Assembly (NCBI GenBank): GCA_033782935.1
Contig: JAWQEG010001559.1
Span: 930,001 to 994,000, forward strand
Source of the DNA: Petrolisthes cinctipes
Taxonomy: Eukaryota; Arthropoda; Malacostraca; Decapoda; Porcellanidae
Direction of reading: 5' to 3'
DNA length: 64,000 nucleotides
Every line of letters begins with the position of its first letter. The stretch's first letter is position 1. Shown piece by piece: positions 1-9,680 of this stretch. The notes under the pieces are model-generated. The model was not told the origin of the DNA. It made no database searches and was given only the letters and a program-made list of their open reading frames with translations. The position numbers and the translations under genes are program-made.

Positions 1-906
1 CATATTGACTTTGGGCACCAAAAATATCGATTTCAGCATGTTTTGGGCCCGAATTTTGAAAATACTCTAACACGGAGTAGGCATGTACAGATCGCTTCTG
101 GGACCCCAAAATATCGAATTTTTGGGTGTTTAGGGCCAGAATTTGAGATATAAACATGTACAGAAGATGCATGCTCATATCGACTTTTGTGCACCTAAAA
201 GATCGATTTTCAGTATGTTTTTGGCCTGTATGTTGAAAATACTCTAACACGGAGTAGGCAAGTACAGATACCTTCTGGGACCTCTAAATCTCGAATTTTC
301 GGGTGTTTTGGGACTGAATTTGAGATATCGATTTTTTGGCACCTAAAATGTCGATTTTTAGCATGTTTTTAGCCTATATTTTGAAAATATTCTAGCACTG
401 TGTAGGCATGTACAGATTGCTTCTGGGACCCCAAAATATTGAATTTTCGGGTGTTTTGAGCCTGAATTTGAGATATAAACGGGTACAGAAGATACATGCA
501 CATATTGACTTTGGGCATCTAAAATATCGATTTTCAGTATGTTTTGGGCCTGAATTTTGAAAATACTCTAACACGGAGTAGGCATGTACAGATCGCTTAT
601 GGGACCCCAAAATATCGAATTTTCGGGTGTTTACGGCCAGAATTTGAGATATAAACGGGTACAGAAGATGCATGCACATATCAACTTTTGGGCACCTAAG
701 AGATCGATTTTCAGTATGTTTTTGGCCTGTATTTTGAAAATACTCTAACACGGAGTAGGCATGTACAGATCGCTTCTGGGACCGCTAAATATCGAATTTT
801 CGGGTGTTTTGGGACTGAATTTGAGATATCGATTTTTTGGCACCTAAAATGTCGATTTTTAGCATATTTTTCGCCTATATCTTGAAAATATTCTAGCACT
901 GTGTAG
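1..906 (+). repeat. Satellite block: partial C1, then A-B-C-A-B
   Basis: The window opens inside a C1 monomer, recognised by GGGCACCAAAAATATCG. It is followed by A (81-257), B1 (258-405), C (406-581), A1 (582-758) and a B (759-906). The A at 81 carries private changes, such as AAACATGTACAG where the consensus is AAACGGGTACAG. The B at 759 begins like B2 (GATCGCTTC) but ends like B1 (TTTTTTGGCACCTAAAATG), so B subtypes recombine. Nothing other than satellite is present. Confidence 0.9.
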
Positions 907-1082
907 GCATGTACAGATTGCTTCTGGGACCCCAAAATATTGAATTTTCGGGTGTTTTGAGCCTGAATTTGAGATATAAACGGGTACAGAAGATGCATGC
1001 ACATATTGACTTTTGGCATCTAAAATATCGATTTTCAGCATGTTTTGGGCCTGTATTTTGAAAATACTCTAACACTGAGTAG
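907..1082 (+). repeat. Type C2 monomer (176 bp), reference copy
   Basis: It begins GCATGTACAGATTGCTTC and has AATATTGAATTTTCGGG, a TGAGCCTGAA segment, a GATGCATGCAC instead of the usual C-type GATACATGCAC, then GGCATCTAAAATATCG and GGGCCTGTATTTTG. It ends CACTGAGTAG. CATCTAAAAT separates C2 from C1, which has CACCAAAAAT. The half-monomer repeat is visible here: the GGGACCCC segment and the GGCATC segment lie about 88 bp apart and align along their length. Confidence 0.88.
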
Positions 1083-1259
1083 GCATGTACAGATTGCTTC
1101 TGGGACCCCAAAATATTGAATTTTCGGGTGTTTTGAGCCTGAATTTGAGATATAAACGGGTACTGAAGATGCATGCACATATCGACTTTTGTGCACCTAA
1201 AAGATCGATTTTCAGTATGTTTTGAGCATGTATTTTGAAAATACTCTAACACGGAGTAG
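1083..1259 (+). repeat. Type A2 monomer (177 bp), reference copy
   Basis: The 5' half is C-like (GATTGCTTC, AATATTGAA, GAGCCTGAA). The 3' half carries the A2 markers GGTACTGAAGATGCATGC, CGACTTTTGTGCACC and TTTTGAGCATGTATTTTG. The mix of a C-like front and an A-like back suggests that A2 itself began as a C/A recombinant. It contains the palindrome TGCATGCA, which most C monomers lack because they read ACATGCA. Confidence 0.87.
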
Positions 1260-1407
1260 GCATGTACAGATCGCTTCTGGGACACCTAAATATCGAATTT
1301 TCGGGTGTTTTGGGACTGAATTTGAGATATCGACTTTTTGGCACCTAAAAGATCGATTTTTAGCATGTTTTTAGCCTATATTTTGAAAATATTCTAGCAC
1401 TGTGTAG
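1260..1407 (+). repeat. Type B2 monomer (148 bp), reference copy
   Basis: It starts GCATGTACAGATCGCTTC and runs through GGGACTGAATTTGAGATAT directly into CGACTTTTTGGCACC, skipping the 29 bp found between these points in A. It then has AAAAGATCGATTTTTAGC, TTTTTAGCCTATATTTTG and TATTCTAGCACTGTGTAG. The 3' end (ATATTCTAGCACTG) is private to B monomers and marks every trimer boundary. This copy has GGGACACC where most B2 copies read GGGACCCC. Confidence 0.88.
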
Positions 1408-1583
1408 GCATGTACAGATTGCTTCTGGGACCCCAAAATATTGAATTTTCGGGTGTTTTGAGCCTGAATTTGAGATATAAACGGGTACAGAAGATACATG
1501 CACATATTGACTTTGGGCACCAAAAATATCGATTTTCAGCATGTTTTGGGCCTGAATTTTGAAAATACTCTAACACGGAGTAG
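1408..1583 (+). repeat. Type C1 monomer (176 bp), reference copy
   Basis: Identified by GATTGCTTC, AATATTGAATTTTCGGG, GATACATGCACATATTGAC, then GGGCACCAAAAATATCG, GGGCCTGAATTTTG and a final CACGGAGTAG. Half-repeat alignment: monomer positions 20-22 and 108-110 are both GGG, and the flanking sequence stays in register at exactly 88 bp for about 60 bases. Confidence 0.88.
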
Positions 1584-1760
1584 GCATGTACAGATCGCTT
1601 CTGGGACCCCAAAATATCGAATTTTTGGGTGTTTAGGGCCAGAATTTGAGATATAAACGGGTACAGAAGATGCATGCACATATCGACTTTTGGGCACCTA
1701 AAAGATCGATTTTCAGTATGTTTTTGGCCTGTATTTTGAAAATACTCTAACACGGAGTAG
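1584..1760 (+). repeat. Type A1 monomer (177 bp), reference copy
   Basis: Marked by GATCGCTTC, AATATCGAAT, the A1-specific GTGTTTAGGGCCAGAA, GGTACAGAAGATGCATGC, CGACTTTTGGGCACC and TATGTTTTTGGCCTGTATT. It is CG where C monomers are TG at three places (GATCGC, ATATCGAAT, ATATCGAC). The palindrome TGCATGCA lies at 1671-1678. Confidence 0.88.
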
Positions 1761-1908
1761 GCATGTACAGATACCTTCTGGGACCTCTAAATATCGAATT
1801 TTCGGGTGTTTTGGGACTGAATTTGAGATATCGATTTTTTGGCACCTAAAATGTCGATTTTTAGCATGTTTTTTGCCTATATTTTGAAAATATTCTAGCA
1901 TTGTGTAG
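1761..1908 (+). repeat. Type B1 monomer (148 bp), reference copy
   Basis: It begins GCATGTACAGATACCTTC and has GGGACCTCTAAATATCG, GGGACTGAATTTGAGATAT, CGATTTTTTGGCACC and AAAATGTCGATTTTTAGC. It ends in the B-specific TATTCTAGCA. Like B2 it lacks 29 bp relative to A. Differences from B2 are concentrated in the first 40 bases and around the deletion junction. Confidence 0.88.
1820..1842 (+). other. Junction of the 29-bp deletion that defines B monomers
   Basis: In A and C, GAGATAT is followed by 29 bases (AAACGGG ... GCACATAT) before CGAC. In B these are absent and GAGATAT runs straight into CGA. The lost segment is bounded by the direct repeat ATAT, one copy of which remains. This is the microhomology expected from replication slippage or end joining. 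The length difference 177 - 148 = 29 accounts exactly for the loss. Confidence 0.85.
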
Positions 1909-3578
1909 GCATGTACAGATTGCTTCTGGGACCCCAAAATATTAAATTTTCGGGTGTTTTGTGCCTGAATTTGAGATATAAACGGGTACAGAAGATACAT
2001 GCACATATTGACTTTGGGCACCAAAAATATCGATTTTCAGCATGTTTTGGGCCTGAATTTTGAAAATACTCTAACACTGAGTAGGCATGTACAGATCGCT
2101 TCTGGGACCCCAAAATATTGAATTTTCGGGTGTTTTGAGCCTGAATTTGAGATATAAACGGGTACTGAAGATGCATGCACATATCGACTTTTGTGCACCT
2201 AAAAGATCGATTTTCAGTATGTTTTGAGCATGTATTTTGAAAATACTCTAACACGGAGTAGGCATGTACAGATCGCTTCTGGGACCCCTAAATATCGAAT
2301 TTTCGGGTGTTTTGGGACTGAATTTGAGATATCGACTTTTTGGCACCTAAAAGATCGATTTTTAGCATGTTTTTAGCCTATATTTTGAAAATATTCTTCC
2401 ACTGTACAGATTGCTTCTGGGACCCCAAAATATTGAATTTTCGGGTGTTTTGAGCCAAAATTTGAGATATAAACGGGTACAGAAGATACATGCACATATT
2501 GACTTTGGGCACCAAAAATATCGATTTTCAGCATGTTTTAGGCCTGAATTTTGAACATACTCTAACACGGAGTAGGCATGTACAGATCGCTTCTGGGACC
2601 CCAAAATATCGAATTTTCGGGTGTTTAGGGCCAGAATTTGAGATATAAACGGGTACAGAAGATGCATGCACATATCGACTTTTGGGCACCTAAAAGATCG
2701 ATTTTCAGTATGTTTTTGGCCTGTATTTTGAAAATACTCTAACACGGAGTAGGCATGTACAGATACCTTCTGGGACCTCTAAATATCGAATTTTCGGGTG
2801 TTTTGAGCCTGAATTTGAGATATAAACGGGTACTGAAGATGCATGCACATATCGACTTTTATGCACCTAAAAGATCGATTTTCAGTATGTTTTGAGCATG
2901 TATTTTGAAAATACTCTAACACAGAGTAGGCATGTACAGATCGCTTCTGGGACCCCTAAATATCGAATTTTCGGGTGTTTTGAGACTGAATTTGAGATAT
3001 CGACTTTTTGGCACCTAAAAGATCGATTTTTAGCATGTTTTTAGCCTATATTTTGAAAATATTATAGCACTAAGTAGGCATGTACAGATTGCTTCTGGGA
3101 CCCCAAAATATTGAATTTTCAGGTGTTTTGAGCCTGAATTTGAGATATAAACGGGTACAGAAGATACATGCACATATTGACTTTGGGCATCTAAAATATC
3201 GATTTTCAGCATGTTTTGGGCCTATATTTTGAAAATATTCTAGCACTGTGTAGGCATGTACAGATTGCTTCTGGGACCCCAAAATATTGAATTTTCGGGT
3301 GTTTTTAGCCTGAATTTGAGATATAAACGGGTACAGAAGATACATGTACATATCGACTTTTGGGCACCTAAAAGATCGATTTTCAGTATGTTTTTGGCCT
3401 GTATTTTGAAAATACTCTAACACGGAGTAGGCATGTACAGATACCTTCTGGGACCTCTAAATATCGAATTTTCGGGTGTTTTGGGACTGAATTTGAGATA
3501 TCGATTTTTTTGCACTTAAAATGTCGATTTTTAGCATGTTTTTAGCCTCTATTTTGAAAATATTCTAGCATTGTGTAG
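1909..3578 (+). repeat. Satellite block with several chimeric monomers
   Basis: Order: C (1909), A2 (2085), B2 (2262, end shortened by 10 bp near 2400), C1, A1 (2576), a B1/A2 chimera (2753), B2 (2930), a C2 monomer with a B-type end (3078), a C/A1 chimera (3254) and B1 (3431-3578). The C at 1909 carries AATATTAAATTTTC and TTTTGTGCCTGAA, private marks that reappear at 6,552. The chimeras keep normal monomer length, as expected from exchange between aligned monomers. Confidence 0.82.
2753..2929 (+). repeat. Chimeric B1/A2 monomer
   Basis: The first 50 bases are B1 (GATACCTTCTGGGACCTCT). After GTGTTTTGAGCCTGAA the sequence is A2 (GGTACTGAAGATGCATGC, then TTTTATGCACC and GAGCATG). The 29-bp segment missing from B is present, so the switch lies between the CGGGTG motif and the deletion site. 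The following monomer is B2, so a B1-C2-A2 step was collapsed into one monomer. Confidence 0.8.
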
Positions 3579-5907
3579 GCATGTACAGATTGCTTCTGGG
3601 ACCACAAAATATTGAATTTTCGGGTGTTTTGTGCCTGAATTTGAGATATAAACGGGTACAGAAGATACATGCACATATTGACTTTGGGCACCAAAAATAT
3701 CGATTTTCAGCATGTTTTGGGCCTGAATTTTGAAAATACTCTAACACTGAGTAGGCATGTACAGATCGCTTCTGGGACCCCAAAATATTGAATTTTCTGG
3801 TGTTTTGAGCCTGAATTTGAGATATAAACGGGTACTGAAGATGCATGCACATATCGACTTTTGTGCACCTAAAAGATCGATTTTCAGTATGTTTTGAGCA
3901 TGTATTTTGAAAATACTCTAACACGGAGTAGGCATGTACAGATCGCTTCTGGGACCCCTAAATATCGAATTTTCGGGTGTTTTGGGACTGAATTTGAGAT
4001 ATCGACTTTTTGGCACCTAAAAGATCGATTTTTAGCATGTTTTTAGCCTATATTTTGAAAATATTCTAGCACTGAGTAGGCATGTACAGATTGCTTCTGG
4101 GATCCCAAAATATTGAATTTTCGGGTGTTTTGAGCCTGAATTTGAGATATAAACGGGTACAGAAGATACATACACATATTGACTTTGGGCACCAAAAATA
4201 TCGATTTTCAGCATGTTTTGGGCCTGAATTTTGAAAATACTCTAACACGGAGTAGGCATGTACAGATCGCTTCTGGGACCCCAAAATATCGAATTTTCGG
4301 GTGTTTAGGGCCAGAACTTGAGATATAAACGGGTACAGATGATGCATGCACATATCGACTTTTGGGCACCTAAAAGATCGATTTTCAGTATGTTTTTGGT
4401 CTGTATTTTGAAAATACTCTAACACGGAGTAGGCATGTACAGATACCTTCTGGGACCTCTAAATATCGAATTTTCGGGTGTTTTGGGACTGAATTTGAGA
4501 TATTGATTTTTTTGCAACTAAAATGTCGATTTTTAGCATGTTTTTAGCCTATATTTTGAAAATATTCTAGCACTGTGTAGGCATGTACAGATTGCTTCTG
4601 GGACCCCATAATATTGAATTTTCGGGTGTTTTGAGCCTGAATTTGAGATATAAACGGGTACTGAAGATGCATGCACATATCGACTTTTGTTCACCTAAAA
4701 GATCGAATTTCAGTATGTTTTGAGCATGTATTTTGAAAATACTCTAACACGGAGTAGGCATGTACAGATACCTTCTGGGACCTCTAAATATCGAATTTTC
4801 GGGTGTTTTGGGACTGAATTTGAGATATCAATTTTTTGGCACCTAAAATGTCGATTTTTAGCATGTTTTTAGCCTATATTTTGATAATATTCTAGAACTG
4901 TGTAGGCATGTACTGATTGCTTCTGGGACCCCAAAGTATTGAATTTTCGGGTGTTTTGAGCCTGAATTTGAGATATAAACGGGTACAGAAGATACATGCA
5001 CATATTGACTTTGGGCACCAAAAATATCGATTTTCAGCATGTTTTGGGCCTGAATTTTGAAAATACTCTAACACGGAGTAGGCATGTACAGATCGCTTCT
5101 GGGACCCCAAAATATCGAATTTTCGGGTGTTTAGGGCCAGAACTTGAGATATAAACGGGTACTGATGATGCATGCACATATCGACTTTTGGGCACCTAAA
5201 AGATCGATTTTCAGTATGTTTTTGGACTGTATTTTGAAAATACTCTAACACGGAGTAGGCATGTACAGATACCTTCTGGGACCTCTAAATATCGAATTTT
5301 CGGGTGTTTTGGGACTGAATTTGAGATATTGATTTTTTTGCAACTAAAATGTCGATTTTTAGCATGTTTTTAGCCTATATTTTGAAAATATTCTAGCACT
5401 GTGTAGGCATGTACAGATTGCTTCTGGGACCCCAAAATATTGAATTTTCGGGTGTTTTGAGCCTGAATTTGAGATATAAACGGGTACTGAAGATGCATGC
5501 ACATATCGACTTTTGTTCACCTAAAAGATCGAATTTCAGTATGTTTTGAGCATGTATTTTGAAAATACTCTAACACGGAGTAGGCATGTACAGATCGCTT
5601 CTGGGACCCCTAAATATCGAATTTTTGGGTGTTTTGGGACTGAATTTGAGATATCGACTTTTTGGCACCTAAAAGATCGATTTTTAGCATGTTTTTAGCC
5701 TATATTTTGAAAATATTCTAGCACTGAGTAGGAATGTACAGATTGCTTCTGGGACCCCAAAATATTGAATTTTCGGGTGTTTTGAGCCTGAATTTGAGAT
5801 AAAAACGGGTACAGAAGATACATGCACATATTGACTTTGGGCATCTAAAATATCGATTTTCAGCATGTTTTGGGCCTGAATTTTGAAAATACTCTAACAC
5901 GGAGTAG
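3579..5907 (+). repeat. Satellite block with an 826-bp repeated unit
   Basis: Order: C (3579), A2 (3755), B2 (3932), C1 (4080), A1 (4256), B1 (4433), C/A2 chimera (4581), B1 (4758), C1 (4906), A1 (5082), B1 (5259), C/A2 chimera (5407), B2 (5584), C2 (5732-5907). C1-A1-B1-chimera-B is an 826-bp pentamer occurring twice in a row. Both copies share rare variants: TATTGATTTTTTTGCAACT in B1 at 4501 and 5327, TTTTGTTCACC, and GATCGAATTTCAG. Confidence 0.85.
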
Positions 5908-8556
5908 GCATGTACAGATCGTTTCTGGGACCCCTAAATATTGAATTTTCGGGTGTTTTGAGCCTGAATTTGAGATATAAACGGGTACTGAAGATGCATG
6001 CACATATCGACTTTTGTGCACCTAAAAGATCGATTTTCAGTAAGTTTTGAGCATGTATTTTGAAAATACTCTAACACGGAGTAGGCATGTACAGATCGCT
6101 TCTGGGACCCCTAAATATCGAATTTTCGGGTGTTTTGGGACTGAATTTGAGATATCGACTTTTTGGCACCTAAAATTTAGATTGATTTTTAGCATGTTTT
6201 TGGCCTATATTTTGAAAATATTCTAGCACTGTACAGATCGCTTCTGGGACCCCAAAATATCGAATTTTCAGGTGTTTAGGGCCAGAATTTGAGATATAAA
6301 CGGGTACAGAAGATGCATGCACATATCGACTTTTGGGCACCTAAAAGATCGATTTTCAGTATGTTTTTGGCCTGTATTTTGAAAATACTCTAACACGGAG
6401 TAGGCATGTACAGATACCTTCTGGGACCTCTAAATATCGAATTTTCGGGTGTTTTGGGACTGAATTTGAGATATCGATTTTTTGGCACCTAAAATGTCGA
6501 TTTTTAGCATGTTTTTTGCCTATATTTTGAAAATATTCTAGCATTGTGTAGGCATGTACAGATTGCTTCTGGGACCCCAAAATATTAAATTTTCGGGTGT
6601 TTTGTGCCTGAATTTGAGATATAAACGGGTACAGAAGATACATGCACATATTGACTTTGGGCACCAAAAATATCGATTTTCAGCATGTTTTGGGCCTGAA
6701 TTTTGAAAATACTCTAACACTGAGTAGGCATGTACAGATCGCTTCTGGGACCCCAAAATATTGAATTTTCGGGTGTTTTGAGCCTGAATTTGAGATATAA
6801 ACGGGTACTGAAGATGCATGCACATATCGACTTTTGTGCACCTAAAAGATCGATTTTCAGTATGTTTTGAGCATGTATTTTGAAAATACTCTAACACGGA
6901 GTAGGCATGTACAGATCGCTTCTGGGACCCCTAAATATCGAATTTTCGGGTGTTTTGGGACTGAATTTGAGATATCGACTTTTTGGCACCTAAAAGATCG
7001 ATTTTTAGCATGTTTTTAGCCTATATTTTGAAAATATTCTAGCACTGAGTAGGCATGTACAGATTGCTTCTGGGATCCCAAAATATTGAATTTTCGGGTG
7101 TTTTGAGCCTGAATTTGAGATATAAACGGGTACAGAAGATACATACACATATTGACTTTGGGCACCAAAAATATCGATTTTCAGCATGTTTTGGGCCTGA
7201 CTTTTGAAAATACTCTAACACGGAGTAGGCATGTACAGATCGCTTCTGGGACCCCAAAATATCGAATTTTCGGGTGTTTAGGGCCAGAACTTGAGATATA
7301 AACGGGTACAGATGATGCATGCACATATCGACTTTTGGGCACCTAAAAGATCGATTTTCAGTATGTTTTTGGTCTGTATTTTGAAAATACTCTAACACGG
7401 AGTAGGCATGTACAGATACCTTCTGGGAACTCTAAATATCGAATTTTCGGGTGTTTTGGGACTGAATTTGAGATATTGATTTTTTTGCAACTAAAATGTC
7501 GATTTTTAGCATGTTTTTAGCCTATATTTTGAAAATATTCTAGCACTGTGTAGGCATGTACAGATTGCTTCTGGGACCCCAAAATATTGAATTTTCGGGT
7601 GTTTTGAGCCTGAATTTGAGATATAAACGGGTAATGAAGATGCATGCACATATCGACTTTTGTTCACCTAAAAGATCGAATTTCAGTATGTTTTGAGCAT
7701 GTATTTTGAAAATACTCTAACACGGAGTAGGCATGTACAGATCGCTTCTGGGACCCCTAAATATCGAATTTTCGGGTGTTTTGGGACTGAATTTGAGATA
7801 TCGACTTTTTGGCACCTAAAAGATCGATTTTTAGCATGTTTTTAGCCTATATTTTGAAAATATTCTAGCACTGAGTAGGAATGTACAGATTGCTTCTGGG
7901 ACCCCAAAATATTGAATTTTCGGGTGTTTTGAGCCTGAATTTGAGATAAAAACGGGTACAGAAGATACATGCACATATTGACTTTGGGCATCTAAAATAT
8001 CGATTTTCAGCATGTTTTGGGCCTGAATTTTGAAAATACTCTAACACGGAGTAGGCATGTACAGATCGTTTCTGGGACCCCAAAATTTTGAATTTTCGGG
8101 TGTTTAGGGCCAGAATTTAGGATATAAACGGGTACAGAAGATGCATGCACATATCGACTTTTGGGCACGTAAAATATCGATTTTCAGTATGTTTTTGGCC
8201 TGTATTTTGAAAATACTCTATCACGGAGTAGGCATGTACAGATCGCTTCTGGGACCCCAAAATATCGAATTTTCAGGTGTTTAGGGCCAGAATTTGAGAT
8301 ATAAACGGGTACAGAAGATGCATGCACATATCGACTTTTGGGCACCTAAAAGATCGATTTTCAGTATGTTTTTGGCCTGTATTTTGAAAATACTCTAACA
8401 CGGAGTAGGCATGTACAGATACCTTCTGGGACCTCTAAATATCGAATTTTCGGGTGTTTTGGGACTGAATTTGAGATATCGATTTTTTGGCACCTAAAAT
8501 GTCGATTTTTAGCATGTTTTTGGCCTATATTTTGAAAATATTCTAGCACTGTGTAG
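5908..8556 (+). repeat. Mosaic satellite block copied from 1.7-5.9 kb
   Basis: It opens with a B2/A2 chimera (5908), then a B2 (6085) with an odd CTAAAATTTAGATTGATT insertion near 6171 and a shortened junction near 6227. B1 (6404) to B2 (6905) matches 1,761-2,360 at offset 4,643. 6.5-7.7 kb matches 3.55-4.75 kb at offset 2,973. 7.66-8.07 kb matches 5.51-5.93 kb at offset 2,147. Starts: C 6552, A2 6728, C1 7053, A1 7229, B1 7406, chimera 7554, B2 7731, C2 7879, A 8055, A1 8232, B1 8409. Two A monomers in a row (8055, 8232) break the trimer order. Confidence 0.82.
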
Positions 8557-9680
8557 GCATGTACAGATTGCTTCTGGGACCCCAAAATATTGAATTTTCG
8601 GGTGTTTTGAGCCTGAATTTGAGATATAAACGGGTACAGAAGATACATGCACATATTGACTTTGGGCATCTAAAATATCGATTTTCAGCATGTTTTTGGC
8701 CTGTATTTTGAAAATACTCTAACACTGAGTAGGCATGTACAGATTGCTTCTGGGACCCCAAAATATTGAATTTTCGGGTGTTTTGAGCCTGAATTTGAGA
8801 TATAAACGGGTACAGAAGATGCATGCACATATCGACTTTTGTGCACCTAAAAGATCGATTTTCAGTATGTTTTGAGCAGGTATTTTGAAAATACTCTAAC
8901 ACGGAGTAGGCATGTACAGATCGCTTCTGGGACCCCTAAATATCGAATTTTCGGGTGTTTTGGGACTGAATTTGAGATATCGACTTTTTGGCACCTAAAA
9001 GATCGATTTTTAGCATGTTTTTAGCCTATATTTTGAAAATATTCTAGCACTGAACAGATTGCTTCTGGGACCCCAAAATATTGAGTTTTCGGGTGTTTTG
9101 AGACTGAATTTGAGATATAAACGGGTACAGAAGATACATGCACATATTGACTTTGGGCACCAAAAATATCGATTTTCAGCATGTTTTGGGCCTGAATTTT
9201 GAAAATACTCTAACACGGAGTAGGCATGTACAGATCGCTTCTGGGACCCCAAAATATCGAATTTTCGGGTGTTTAGGGCCAGAATTTGAGATATAAACGG
9301 GTACAGAAGATGCATGCACATATCGACTTTTGGGCACCTAAAAGATCGATTTTCAGTATGTTTTTGGCCTGTATTTTGAAAATACTCTAACACGGAGTAG
9401 GCATGTACAGATACCTTCTGGGACCTCTAAATATCGAATTTTCGGGTGTTTTGGGACTGAATTTGAGATATCGATTTTTTGGCACCTAAAAGATCGATTT
9501 TTAGCATGTTTTTAGCCTATATTTTGAAAATATTCTAGCACTGAGTAGGCATGTACAGATTGCTTCTGGGACCCCAAAATATTGAATTTTCGGGTGTTTT
9601 GAGCCTGAATTTGAGATATAAACGGGTACAGAAGACACATGCACATATTGACTTTGGCACCAAAAATATCGATTTTCAGA
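8557..9680 (+). repeat. Near-canonical hexamer plus start of next trimer
   Basis: C2 (8557), A2 (8733), B2 (8910), a C1 joined through a shortened junction (CACTGAACAG near 9048), A1 (9224), B1 (9401) and C1 (9549 onward). The shortened junction makes the second trimer 491 bp instead of 501. The block ends where the 1,856-bp duplication begins. Confidence 0.83.

Larger units (their letters stand above)
907..1908 (+). repeat. Reference 1,002-bp hexamer (C2-A2-B2-C1-A1-B1)
   Basis: This is the cleanest full higher-order unit near the start. It consists of two 501-bp trimers that share monomer order and lengths (176 + 177 + 148) but differ at diagnostic positions. The first trimer is the '2' flavour, with CTGAGTAG ending C, GGTACTGAAGATG in A and GACTTTTTGGCACC in B. 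The second is the '1' flavour, with GGCACCAAAAAT in C, GTGTTTAGGGCCAGAA in A and GATACCTTCTGGGACCTCT in B. Similar alternation recurs elsewhere, for instance around 31.9-32.9 kb, often shortened to about 992 bp by a 10-bp deletion. Confidence 0.85.

Noticed and set aside
1200..1215. GATCGATTTTC / ATCGATTT partial palindromes as regulatory operators
   Set aside because: They occur in nearly every monomer and lie near no gene, so a regulatory role has no support.
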